Assembly: GCF_001613065.1 (NCBI RefSeq)
Contig: NZ_BDBQ01000010.1
Span: 124,001 to 188,000, forward strand
DNA: 64,000 bases
From: Nocardia miyunensis NBRC 108239
Lineage (GTDB): Bacteria > Actinomycetota > Actinomycetes > Mycobacteriales > Mycobacteriaceae
Reading direction: 5' to 3'
Position 1 is the stretch's first letter, and every line of letters starts with the position of its first letter. The notes beneath the pieces are model-generated. The model was not told the origin of the DNA and did no database searches. It saw nothing but the letters and a program-made list of their open reading frames with translations. A program made the translations under genes and the position numbers. Shown here in pieces: positions 10,401-17,656 of the stretch.

Positions 10401-10888
10401 ACCGTGGAGGACTTCGCCGCCGGATCGTCCCCGACCAGCAGCAGCATCCCTCCCCGGGAGTTGACGCCGTACACGGTCGCGTGACGTAACGCGTCCGTGG
10501 CGCGATCGAGTCCGGGCCCCTTGCCGTACCAGACCCCGACAACCCCGTCGTGCGTGGAATTCCCCGCGGGCAGATCGGCCTGAGAGCCCCACACCGACGT
10601 GGCCGCGAGCTCCTCGTTCACAGCCGGTACGAAATGAATGTCGTGCTCGGACAGTACCTCGGGCATCTCGCCCAGCAGCCGATCCACACCGCCCAGCGGC
10701 GAGCCCTGATACCCGGAGACGAAGGTGCCCACCCGCCTGCCCGCACGCAGATCCCGGACGTGCTGTTCCACCAACTGTCGCGCGATCGCTTGGACTCCGG
10801 TCAGGACGACGGTTCCCGCGCCGACTCGATAACGGTCTGCGAGATCGTACGGTGCTGGGATCAGATCGCGGTCTGCGAGCTCGGTCAT
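7403..10888 (-). CDS. Indolepyruvate ferredoxin oxidoreductase family protein (fused subunits)
   Basis: A 1161-residue single-chain 2-oxoacid:ferredoxin oxidoreductase. The N-terminus is the pyruvate-oxidoreductase-like domain (SGYQGSPLGGVD, VWGSQ and WYGKGPGLDR motifs), followed by a thiamine-diphosphate-binding domain (HTLVTMSD, MGGEGAQW, GDGTYFHSG). A ferredoxin-like Cys cluster (CEGCGDCGVQSNC, then CNTDYSCLKGDC) binds Fe-S centres. The C-terminal gamma domain has GIGGTGIVTVNQ. It oxidatively decarboxylates aryl- or branched-chain 2-oxoacids to acyl-CoA with ferredoxin reduction in amino-acid breakdown. The ATG at 10888 (GGTGGA upstream) is preferred; an upstream in-frame ATG would add 66 atypical residues. 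Confidence 0.9.
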   Translation of the reverse strand: MTELADRDLIPAPYDLADRYRVGAGTVVLTGVQAIARQLVEQHVRDLRAGRRVGTFVSGYQGSPLGGVDRLLGEMPEVLSEHDIHFVPAVNEELAATSVWGSQADLPAGNSTHDGVVGVWYGKGPGLDRATDALRHATVYGVNSRGGMLLLVGDDPAAKSSTVPAASERSLAAMNIPVLFPRNAGEIVTMGLHGVALSRASGCPVALKIVADVADGAWTVPATIGDIDIVVPEISWEGVPFTFRQRPMGAPADSLLGEADLHGPRWATVLAYSTLNDLDVIEVNPERAEIGIAATGTAYDAMRQALTDLGVDDAALRSAGVRLLRIGMPYPLAPERVREFAAGLSRLVVVEDKTAFVETQIREILYGTTDAPHILGKRDDEGRPLFASDGELTAGRILAPLRRVLDGHLEMKRPLPQPLSLSVLPTKRAAYFCSGCPHNRSTAVPEGSLAGGGIGCHTLVTMSDRTDSKVVGLTQMGGEGAQWIGQAPFTDVPHLFQNIGDGTYFHSGQLAVQACIAAGVNITYKLLYNDVVAMTGAQNAEGALAVPRLTRKLTDEGVRQIVICADEPGKYRKRDLAPGTLLWHRDRLDEAQRMLRLVPGVTVLIYDQHCAADARRKRKRGALPVRRTRVVINEAVCEGCGDCGVQSNCLSVQPVDTEFGRKTRIDQTSCNTDYSCLKGDCPSFVTVELPEPGDQSSRKAQRGKRVRPEPPTLPDVGVEAPNGTQNVLLAGIGGTGIVTVNQVLATAAMRAGYRVAGLDQIGMSQKAGPVVSHMRFAATSLEPANRLTPGSADCIVAFDLLAAVDAKNLAYGSAAETISIASTSRTPTGAMVYDAAVRYPETEDLLARLSAVSRSVTSFDALAAAQALFGNATAANFLLVGAAYQVGGLRLPAAAIEEAIEINGVAVAANIAAFRWGRAAVARPEEFAAATAPRSGGRSVPETPAELLDGLSATGETRRLAERRAGELVGFGGVRVAREYIDLVQRVWESERKVTDRTEFSEQVARGLYKLTAYKDEYEVARRLTDPAFLDEVAAAVPDGAKLTYRLHPPILRALGRTEKIGLGPRTHLALRLLAKGKRLRGTAFDPFGHTHVRRVERALLAHYTEMIDTLRTTLSADYDGAVEAAALPEVIRGYEQIKLDNVETYRSRLRALEIDPPVLP

Positions 10889-11357
10889 CAGTTCCACCCG
10901 TCCGGCCGGCACCGATCGGGTGCGGCCTAGATTGAGCATTCGACGTCGCCATACTGTCCCCGTAGCGCGAAATGAACAACCTTCGCACTGAAGATTGAGC
11001 ATCCTGCATAGTTGGGATCGCCGCGGCTGTGCAGCAATTATGCAGCCTGCGACCTCGGAATGTGACTGCGGCCACGCACGAATCAACCCGTCTACCGGTG
11101 GCTCATCCTCGCCGCGGAAGCTCCCGCAGCGGATATCGTCACCGTACGCGCACCGCGATCACGCACCTCGACATCCGGAGCGGCCGCGACCCTCCGTAAC
11201 GAAAACCGCCCATCGCGCACTGCCCCGGTGATGACACGCTCCCCAGCTCAACCGCGACAGGCCGACGACGCGGCCGAAGATTCCCGTCTCCGGGGGACAT
11301 TCCGATCTCGGAGTTGAAAACTCAACTACCGCAATTATTTTCGCACAGCGAACGTTC
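10889..11357. promoter_or_regulatory. Upstream region of the oxidoreductase gene with repeated motifs
   Basis: No gene is seen in this 469-base stretch. The sequence AGATTGAGCAT occurs twice, at 10929-10939 and 10992-11002, exactly 63 bases (about six helical turns) apart. Next to the second copy is a spaced inverted repeat, TGCATA (11005-11010) and TATGCA (11039-11044). Further right is the short palindrome GAGTT-GAA-AACTC (11311-11323). Repeats in phase upstream of a 2-oxoacid oxidoreductase suggest a regulator such as an Lrp/AsnC protein. That is inference only, and no such regulator gene is adjacent. Confidence 0.4.
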
Positions 11358-11855
11358 TCAGCGCGCCCGGCGGGCGAATTCCGCGCGCCAGCGGGCGCAC
11401 AGGGTGGCGTATCCGTGGAGGTGGTCGACGGCGAATTGCTCAGGGTACCAGTCCTGTTCGGTGACGACGTCGGTCCACACGTAGGTCGGCACCGGCTCGT
11501 CCCGGCCGATCACGCGGACCGTACGCAGCTCGTACTGCTCGTCCTCGAACGCATCGATGACCTCCCAGTCCGCCCGGGTAAGTCCTTGCAACACCAGCCC
11601 GGAGGCCATTCGGCCCGGTTCGGCGACCAGGCCGGGATAGGCACGTTTCGGTAACGCCGCCACCCGCCGGTCGCGGACCACGCCGAGTTCCGCGTCGGGC
11701 ACCCGCCCGAGCAACTCCACGAGCACCGGACCGAACTGCAACGTGCCATAGGCGAATAGCGTGTCAGCCTGCCGCGATAGCGAACTCGACCGGCCCGCGG
11801 GCGCGGCGGTATCGCGGCGCGGCCCGGCTGGGCCGCCCACGGCGTCTTCCGTCAC
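11358..11855 (-). CDS. Gamma-glutamylcyclotransferase (AIG2-like) family protein
   Basis: A 165-residue protein whose FAYGTLQFGPVL motif (about residues 34-45) is the substrate-loop signature of the gamma-glutamylcyclotransferase/AIG2 fold. The later WEVIDAFEDEQYELRTVRV segment contains the expected acidic catalytic region (FEDEQY). Family members release 5-oxoproline from gamma-glutamyl amines or amino acids. The ~28-residue Pro/Arg/Ser-rich N-terminus is outside the fold, so translation may start further in. Its start overlaps the stop of the small upstream gene by four bases (ATGA), pointing to translational coupling. Confidence 0.82.
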   Translation of the reverse strand: MTEDAVGGPAGPRRDTAAPAGRSSSLSRQADTLFAYGTLQFGPVLVELLGRVPDAELGVVRDRRVAALPKRAYPGLVAEPGRMASGLVLQGLTRADWEVIDAFEDEQYELRTVRVIGRDEPVPTYVWTDVVTEQDWYPEQFAVDHLHGYATLCARWRAEFARRAR

Positions 11856-12046
11856 GCGAGTCCGCGTTCGACCCGCCCGTCGGGCAGGACGCGGTACGCG
11901 ACGCGGAATCGAGTACCGCCGGCGAGTTCGCCAGTTATTTGCGGTGCCGGAGTATCGAGCGCGGCCAACGCCGCGACGATTCGCGCGATCTGATCGGGGC
12001 GCGCGACCGGCACATCGGAATCGAGCTGGGGCGCATTACGTGTCAT
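11852..12046 (-). CDS. Small conserved-looking protein, 64 residues
   Basis: A short frame ending in an ATGA overlap with the cyclotransferase gene. From ATG 12046 it encodes a soluble protein with an Ala-rich helix (PDQIARIVAALAALD) and a short strand-like tail (TRFRVAYRVLPDGRVERGLA). I do not recognise it. The overlap and normal codon use suggest it is genuine. An ATG 18 bases further upstream (12064) is an alternative start, and neither has a strong ribosome site. Confidence 0.5.
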   Translation of the reverse strand: MTRNAPQLDSDVPVARPDQIARIVAALAALDTPAPQITGELAGGTRFRVAYRVLPDGRVERGLA

Positions 12047-12104
12047 GTACCCATGGTGCCTCATCGGCGCGCCGGAAACATGATATTGGGGGTGGTGAAC
12101 TGAC

Positions 12105-12947
12105 TCACGCTCCGGATTCGCCGCCACGCCATCGCGTGGGGCGCACCGTCGAGGAGGTCAGGCGGGTGAACGCCGCGCCGTCGTGAGCACTGAAAATGGT
12201 GATATCGGCGCCGTGCGCGCGGTTCAATTCCAGCAGCCGACGACGGTTGTCCCGGTAGGGCAATCCGGCCACCGCGGCCAGCTCGTACAGCCGCCACAGC
12301 AACGGCGTATGTGGTTGTGCCGGATCGATTTCGCTGCCGACGCCGAAGGCGTCGCCCGCGTGCAGCAGCCATCCGCGGCCCGTATCGATCGCGACGCCGA
12401 CGTGCCCGCGAGTGTGACCGTGTAGCGGCACCACCAAAATCTCCGGCGGCAGACCGGGCAGATCGCGCACCGCGCGGAAACCGAACCACTCCTCGCCGCC
12501 GTCGATTTCGTTCACCATCCAGCGCGGCCCGTGCGCCCACTGCTGCGCCCGATACCGGGTCCGCTCGGAGAACGTCCGGCGCGCGGTCGCGGCCCGGAAT
12601 TCCGGCCCGTGCACGTGCACGGTCGCTTCCGGGAAATCCGAGAGTCCGCCCGCGTGATCGAAGTCCAGGTGGGTCAGCACGATGTGGCGGACATCGGCGG
12701 GGTCGTACCCCAGCCCTTGGATCTGGCGGAACGCCGTCTCGTGTTCGGCGAGTTCGAGACCGAGCACGAAACGGCTCGGCCCCACCATCGTGCCCGGATC
12801 ACGCACACAACCGAGACCGAATCCGGTGTCCACCAGAACCAGTCCGGCGCCGGTCTCGATGAGCAGACAGTGATCGACGGTACCCAGTGCCATGCTGCCG
12901 CAGTTGAGATGATGAATCCGCACGCCGAGAGCGTCCCAGACGCTCAC
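12105..12947 (-). CDS. MBL-fold metallo-hydrolase (lactonase-like)
   Basis: A 280-residue metallo-beta-lactamase-fold protein. The zinc site shows LTHLDFDHAGG (HxDxDH variant), later VPLHGHTRGHVGV and the bridging Asp in LLHAGDAFG, with a C-terminal FSAHD histidine. This set is close to the N-acyl-homoserine-lactonase-like group of MBL hydrolases, so ester or lactone hydrolysis is likely, but the substrate is unknown. It stands 90 bases from oxyR on the same strand and 58 bases before the small 64-residue gene, so all four leftward genes might be co-transcribed. Confidence 0.82.
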   Translation of the reverse strand: MSVWDALGVRIHHLNCGSMALGTVDHCLLIETGAGLVLVDTGFGLGCVRDPGTMVGPSRFVLGLELAEHETAFRQIQGLGYDPADVRHIVLTHLDFDHAGGLSDFPEATVHVHGPEFRAATARRTFSERTRYRAQQWAHGPRWMVNEIDGGEEWFGFRAVRDLPGLPPEILVVPLHGHTRGHVGVAIDTGRGWLLHAGDAFGVGSEIDPAQPHTPLLWRLYELAAVAGLPYRDNRRRLLELNRAHGADITIFSAHDGAAFTRLTSSTVRPTRWRGGESGA

Positions 12948-13037
12948 CTGCTGGTCAATCGCATCGGCCCGGGACGCCTGGGCATCTGTCCGAATTTGTG
13001 CGCGAGGACACTCGGCCTCGCGTTTCTTCGGAGATGA

Positions 13038-13946
13038 TCACATCGGACGCTGCGTGCGAATCACATCGGCGAGCTGTTCGTAATCCTCGGTGCGCGCGGT
13101 CGATCCGCGGAACACCAGCCCGAGCGTGCGCCCGGGGGCGGGCGCGGCGAATCGGGCGATCCGCATTGCACCACGGGCGGTTTCGGCCGCCACGGCCATC
13201 TCCGGGATCAACGTCACGCCCAAACCGCCTGCGACACACTGCACGACCGTCGAGAGCGAGGCGGCCCGGGTGTCCCCGACCGGTCCCGGGCGCACATCCT
13301 GGGCGCGGCACAGGTCCAGGGTCTGATCCCGCAGACAGTGGCCCTCGTCCAGGAGCAGCAGCGGCAGGTCGTCCAGCGCGGCGGGCGATAGTCCGGTGCG
13401 GCCGGACAATTCGTGCCCGTCGGGCACCACGAGGACGAATTCCTCACTGTAGAGCGGAATTTCGAGCATGCCGCCGGTATCGGACGGCAGCGCGAGCAGG
13501 GCGACGTCCAGAACGCCGTTGCGCAGGCTGTCCAGCAGGCGCGCGGTCTGATCCTCGATGACGTGCGGCACCATCGCCGGAAACCGGCGGCGAAGTTCCG
13601 GCAGCACGGCGGGCAGCACATATGGCGCAACCGTCGGAATGATGCCCAGCCGCAGCGTGCCGCCGCGCCCGTCGCCGACCGCGGAGGCGATGAACCGGTC
13701 GGCTGCCTCGAGCGTCGCCATCGCTTGAGGCAGCAGACGTTTGCCCGCCGGGGTCACCAGAACGCGCCGCGTACTGCGTTCGATCAGTTGCAGTTTCAGG
13801 CCGTTTTCCAGCGATGCGAGCGACTGCGATAACGTGGGCTGGCTCACGCTCAATCGCGCAGCCGCCGTACCGAAGTGGCGATACTCGGCGATCGCCACGA
13901 ACGCACGCAGCTGTGACAGGGTGGGCTGATAAGTCTGATCAGTCAC
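13038..13946 (-). CDS. oxyR: LysR-type hydrogen peroxide regulator OxyR
   Basis: A 302-residue LysR-family protein starting at GTG 13946 ([21 protein letters not shown]). Residues 1-65 form the winged helix-turn-helix ([20 protein letters not shown]) and the rest is the substrate-binding domain. A redox-active Cys is present in [14 protein letters not shown], matching the GHCLRDQ/LC pair of OxyR. It is divergent from ahpC, the classic arrangement in actinobacteria. It should sense peroxide by disulfide formation and control ahpCD and itself. The intergenic palindrome at 13951-13970 is the likely target. Confidence 0.92.
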   Translation of the reverse strand: MTDQTYQPTLSQLRAFVAIAEYRHFGTAAARLSVSQPTLSQSLASLENGLKLQLIERSTRRVLVTPAGKRLLPQAMATLEAADRFIASAVGDGRGGTLRLGIIPTVAPYVLPAVLPELRRRFPAMVPHVIEDQTARLLDSLRNGVLDVALLALPSDTGGMLEIPLYSEEFVLVVPDGHELSGRTGLSPAALDDLPLLLLDEGHCLRDQTLDLCRAQDVRPGPVGDTRAASLSTVVQCVAGGLGVTLIPEMAVAAETARGAMRIARFAAPAPGRTLGLVFRGSTARTEDYEQLADVIRTQRPM

Positions 13947-13950
13947 GCCT

Positions 13951-13970
13951 ATCAGTATAGTGCGACTGAT
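13951..13970. promoter_or_regulatory. Probable OxyR operator between oxyR and ahpC
   Basis: An inverted repeat, ATCAG then ten bases then CTGAT, sits five bases from the oxyR start and about 95 bases before ahpC. This T-N11-A-type dyad is what LysR regulators recognise, and OxyR of mycobacteria binds in the same intergenic position. The assignment rests on position and symmetry; a further weak copy (GATAAGTCTGATC) lies inside the oxyR 5' end. Confidence 0.55.
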
Positions 13971-14063
13971 CACGTTTACCTTTAGCCGCATTGCGGGCAA
14001 GATCACAGCGAACACACTTCCGCACGGCAATCCCGACAACGAAGGACGAAGGAGACTCACAGC

Positions 14064-14651
14064 ATGGCTCTGCTGACCATCGGCGACCAGTTCCCGGCGT
14101 ACAACCTCACCGCAGTGATCGGCGGTGACCTGTCCAAGGTCGACGCGAAGCAGCCCGACGATTATTTCACCCAGGTCAGCAGCGACGACCACGCCGGCAA
14201 GTGGCGCGTGGTGTTCTTCTGGCCCAAGGACTTCACGTTCGTGTGCCCCACCGAGATCGCCGCGTTCGGCAAGCTGAACGAGGAGTTCGCCGACCGTGAC
14301 GCCCAGGTCCTCGGCGCCTCGGTCGACAACGAGTTCGTGCACTTCCAGTGGCGCGCCCAGCACGAGGATCTCAAGACCCTCCCGTTCCCGATCCTGTCGG
14401 ACCTCAAGCGTGAACTGGTCACTGCCGCAGGCGTTCTCAACGCCGACGGGGTCGCCGACCGCGCCACGTTCATCGTCGACCCGAACAACGAGGTCCAGTT
14501 CGTCTCGGTCACCGCGGGTTCGGTCGGCCGCAACGTGGACGAGGTGCTGCGCGTGCTCGACGCACTGCAGTCCGACGAGTTGTGCGCGTGCAACTGGAAG
14601 AAGGGCGACCCGACCATCAACGCCGGCGAACTGCTGTCCGCCGCCGTCTAG
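14064..14651 (+). CDS. ahpC: Alkyl hydroperoxide reductase subunit C (peroxiredoxin)
   Basis: A 195-residue 2-Cys peroxiredoxin, the same length as M. tuberculosis AhpC. The peroxidatic Cys61 is in FTFVCPTE; Cys174 and Cys176 in ELCACNW give the three-cysteine pattern of actinobacterial AhpC. It reduces hydroperoxides and peroxynitrite and is recharged through AhpD. A clear GAAGGAG site precedes the ATG. It lies in an operon with ahpD (27-base gap), under probable OxyR control. Confidence 0.96.
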   Translation: MALLTIGDQFPAYNLTAVIGGDLSKVDAKQPDDYFTQVSSDDHAGKWRVVFFWPKDFTFVCPTEIAAFGKLNEEFADRDAQVLGASVDNEFVHFQWRAQHEDLKTLPFPILSDLKRELVTAAGVLNADGVADRATFIVDPNNEVQFVSVTAGSVGRNVDEVLRVLDALQSDELCACNWKKGDPTINAGELLSAAV

Positions 14652-14678
14652 AGCCCGAACCCGAAGGAGTTACCAGCT

Positions 14679-15218
14679 GTGACCGTCGAGAACCTGAAGA
14701 ACTCGCTCCCCGAGTACGCCAAGGACCTCAAGCTCAACCTGTCGTCCATCGCGCGCTCGACCGTGCTCAGCGAACAGCAGCTGTGGGGCACCCTGCTGGC
14801 CTCGGCGGCCGCTACCCGCTCGGCGCTCACGCTGCGCGAGATCGCCGACGAGGCCGCCGACACGCTGTCGGCGGAGGCGTACAACGCCGCTCTCGGCGCG
14901 GCCTCGATCATGGGCATGAACAACGTGTTCTACCGGGGCCGGGCGTTCCTGGAAGGCCGGTACGACGACCTGCGCGCCGGGCTGCGGATGAACATCATCG
15001 GCAATCCGGGTGTGGACAAGGCCGATTTCGAGCTGTGGTCCTTCGCGGTCTCCTCGATCAACGGCTGCCAGCACTGCCTCGAGGCGCACGAGAACACCCT
15101 GCGCGAGGCGGGCGTCTCGCGTGAGGTGATCTTCGAGGCGCTGCGCGCGGCCGCGATCGTCGCGGGCGTGGGGCAGGCGGTGCAGTCCACCCAGGCGCTG
15201 GCCGCGGCCGAGGTCTGA
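14679..15218 (+). CDS. ahpD: Alkyl hydroperoxidase AhpD
   Basis: A 179-residue all-helical protein that links AhpC to dihydrolipoamide-based reduction. The catalytic proton relay is intact: Glu118 (ADFELW), Cys130 and Cys133 (NGCQHC) and His137 (EAH), at the same positions as the mycobacterial enzyme. It starts at GTG 14679 with a GAAGGAG site upstream. It is followed immediately by a strong hairpin that closes the operon. Confidence 0.96.
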   Translation: MTVENLKNSLPEYAKDLKLNLSSIARSTVLSEQQLWGTLLASAAATRSALTLREIADEAADTLSAEAYNAALGAASIMGMNNVFYRGRAFLEGRYDDLRAGLRMNIIGNPGVDKADFELWSFAVSSINGCQHCLEAHENTLREAGVSREVIFEALRAAAIVAGVGQAVQSTQALAAAEV

Positions 15219-15251
15219 CCTCACGGGCGTTATAGTGCCGCAGCACATCTC

Positions 15252-15288
15252 GCGATGGCCGCGTACTCGTCGAGTACGCGGCCATCGC
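15252..15288 (+). terminator. Long perfect hairpin after ahpD
   Basis: A 17-bp perfect stem (15252-15268 pairing with 15272-15288) around a three-base loop, 34 bases after the ahpD stop. There is no T-tract, as is usual for actinobacterial terminators. The remaining bases to 15520 contain no gene I can support. Confidence 0.7.
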
Positions 15289-15520
15289 CGTTGATCACGG
15301 CACGGCCAGCAGATCCAGCTGAGCGTCGCCGGACCGGCCGCCGAATCGACGAGGCGAACCCGCACCAGCGCTGAGCAGGGCGCGGGTCAGCGTGAGGCCC
15401 TTGGGACCGTTCAGGATTGGCGGCCCGGGCCGAGCGCGAGCCGAAACGAATGGCCCATCGCAAACGGTTCCGCCCCGAATCCCCTTGTGGCCGAGGCATG
15501 ATCGACCGAGAGGGCCGAAT

Positions 15521-16135
15521 TCAGTTCAGCGCCGCCGCGACGAGCATATAAGCGGTGCCCAGATCCATCACCACGTGCGGAATCACCGCCACCGGGCTGG
15601 CCGCATGCCCGATCGTATGGCGCAGAAGCGATTTCGGGCCAGGCGCGAACATCAGGACGGCGTCGAGGACGAACAACGCCGCGAACAGGAGCATCAGGAC
15701 AGCCGTCCCGGTGTGCGGCCGATCCATGCTCATCCTCATCCCGTGCCCGGACATCGACCACAGCATCGCCGCGGCCGCCACCAGGTGATAGCCGATCGTG
15801 GCGGCACGTGCGGGTGCGCAGTCGCCGTTGCGCCAAGCCCATATTCGCTCGGTCAGGACCGCCGCGTACACCACCAGCATCGCGGTGAGTACGCCGCGCA
15901 GGGCGTCCGGCGCCGCGGCCATCGGGAAGACCAGCATCGCCAGCATCACCAGGCACATCAGCAGGTGCGCGGCATCGGACTCGTGATCGGCGATCGAACC
16001 CGGACCCGGCGCACGACCGGCGACACCACCGAGTGCGAACACCGGGAGCCTGCTCGCCACCAGAACCGCCGCCAGGCCGAAGGCCGCTGCGATCCCCCAC
16101 CGCAGCACCGTGTATTCCGCCACGAAACCACCCAC
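15521..16135 (-). CDS. DUF5134 family integral membrane protein
   Basis: About 204 residues with six hydrophobic helices and a His/Met-rich middle (SMSGHGMRMSMDRPH), which matches the DUF5134 family of actinobacterial membrane proteins. That motif could bind a metal such as copper, but this is conjecture. Start is uncertain: GTG 16135 has GGAAGG upstream, GTG 16123 (VAEYTVLRWG) is equally plausible, and an ATG at 16183 would add basic residues. It shares the leftward direction with the aminotransferase but ~110 bases separate them. Confidence 0.7.
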   Translation of the reverse strand: MGGFVAEYTVLRWGIAAAFGLAAVLVASRLPVFALGGVAGRAPGPGSIADHESDAAHLLMCLVMLAMLVFPMAAAPDALRGVLTAMLVVYAAVLTERIWAWRNGDCAPARAATIGYHLVAAAAMLWSMSGHGMRMSMDRPHTGTAVLMLLFAALFVLDAVLMFAPGPKSLLRHTIGHAASPVAVIPHVVMDLGTAYMLVAAALN

Positions 16136-16245
16136 ACCCCACCGCCTTCCCGCGCCCCGAGCACGCCTTTTCCATGCTCGCATCCCGCGACGGGTCTGGG
16201 CACCCTTTCGTTCGGGCGTCCGGTGTGGTAGCCCTCGCGCGGACC

Positions 16246-17469
16246 TCAGCCCAGGGCGCGGCCGAAGGCCGCCGCCAGCTCCGCGACCTGCTGTTCGGTG
16301 ATGACGAAGGACGGGGAGATCTGCAATGCGCCCTGTCCTGCGGCGCGTCCGGAAACGCCCTGGGCGCGCAGGGCTTTCACCATCGCGAGCCCCTCGGCCG
16401 GATCGGCCATCTGCACCGCTGCGACCGCGCCCAGGCCGCTGCGCACCTCGGCCACCCGAGGATGCGCCACCAGCGGCGAGAAGTGTTCGTGCAGCAGCGA
16501 TTCCAGATTCTTGCTGGCGTCGATCAGATTCTCACGCTCGAGAATGTCGAGATTGGCCATGGCGGCCGCGGCCGCACCCGCATGTCCGCCGTAGGTGTAA
16601 CCGTGCCGGAACCAGACGTCGCCGGAGTAGAACGGCTCGGCCACGCGGGGCGCGGCGAAGACCGCACCCATCGGAAGGTAGCCCGAGGTCAAACCCTTGG
16701 CGGTGGTCATCAGATCGGGCTCGAGCCCGAAGCGCGTCGAGGCGAACCAGGATCCGCCGATGCGCCCGAATCCGGTCACGACCTCGTCGGCGACGAAGAG
16801 AATGTCGTTCTCCCGGCAGATGCGCCGAACCTCGGCGAGATACCCCTCCGGCGGCGGATACACCCCGCCCGCGCCGATGATCGGCTCACAGAAGAAGGCG
16901 GCGATGCGGTCCGCGCCGACCTCCTCGACGAGTGCGGTCAGCGATCCGGCGTCGTCCCATTCCACGGTCCGGGCATCCGGGACCAGCTCGCCATAGCCCG
17001 CGCGGTTGGGCGCGATACCGCCCAGAGCCGTTCCGGCGTAATGCATTCCGTGATAGGCCAGCCGCCGGCCGATGATCAGGGTCTTATCGGGCTTGCCCGT
17101 CTCATGCCAGTACCGGCGCGCCAATTTGGCGGCGGTATCCACCGAATCGGATCCGCCGGAGGTGAACATGATCTTGCTGCCGGGCACCGGAGCGAGCTCG
17201 GCCAGGCGTTCGGCCAGCTCCCGTGTCACCGGCGCGGTGATATCACCGAAGTTGGAGTAGTGCGCCAAGGTGGACAGCTGCGTGGCCACCGCGTCGGCGA
17301 TCTCGCGGCGGCCGTGGCCGACGTTGGTGAACCAGAGCCCGGCTGTGGCGTCGAGGTATCGGGTTCCGGCCTCATCCCAGACGTAGGCCCCTTCCCCGCG
17401 CGCCACCACGAAGGCGCCGTCCCGCTCGACCGCGCCCATATCGGCGAATCCGTGCCACAGCGATCCCAT
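16246..17469 (-). CDS. Class III aminotransferase (aspartate aminotransferase family)
   Basis: A 407-residue PLP enzyme of the omega-aminotransferase group. It shows FTSGGSDSVDTAAKLAR (phosphate pocket), AYHG, the PLP-pyridine Asp in FVADEVVTGFGR and the Schiff-base Lys in TTAKGLTSGYLPMGAV. Family members transfer the terminal amino group of diamines, beta-alanine or similar onto pyruvate. Substrate is not predictable from sequence; putrescine is possible given the polyamine genes ~10 kb away, but that is weak. ATG 17469 has a GAGAGGAG site and is preferred over upstream codons. Confidence 0.85.
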   Translation of the reverse strand: MGSLWHGFADMGAVERDGAFVVARGEGAYVWDEAGTRYLDATAGLWFTNVGHGRREIADAVATQLSTLAHYSNFGDITAPVTRELAERLAELAPVPGSKIMFTSGGSDSVDTAAKLARRYWHETGKPDKTLIIGRRLAYHGMHYAGTALGGIAPNRAGYGELVPDARTVEWDDAGSLTALVEEVGADRIAAFFCEPIIGAGGVYPPPEGYLAEVRRICRENDILFVADEVVTGFGRIGGSWFASTRFGLEPDLMTTAKGLTSGYLPMGAVFAAPRVAEPFYSGDVWFRHGYTYGGHAGAAAAAMANLDILERENLIDASKNLESLLHEHFSPLVAHPRVAEVRSGLGAVAAVQMADPAEGLAMVKALRAQGVSGRAAGQGALQISPSFVITEQQVAELAAAFGRALG

Positions 17470-17656
17470 GTCCGGCTCCTCTCGTCCACGCTGCCGGGGG
17501 TCGGCTGCCACCGCCCGCGCGAGGCCAGACTACCCGCGGGTAAGGCCACCGTCGCGAGCAGTGCGAACGCCGCCGGGCGTGATCATCGCCCCGACCGGCC
17601 ACACTCGATAACCGGTGGCGGACCGGGGGGATGAATTCGCTAGGCTGGAGGACGCA

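Noticed and set aside
13038..14363. Extended OxyR frame starting inside ahpC
   Set aside because: The extra ~139 residues are antisense to ahpC; GTG 13946 gives a normal-length LysR protein.
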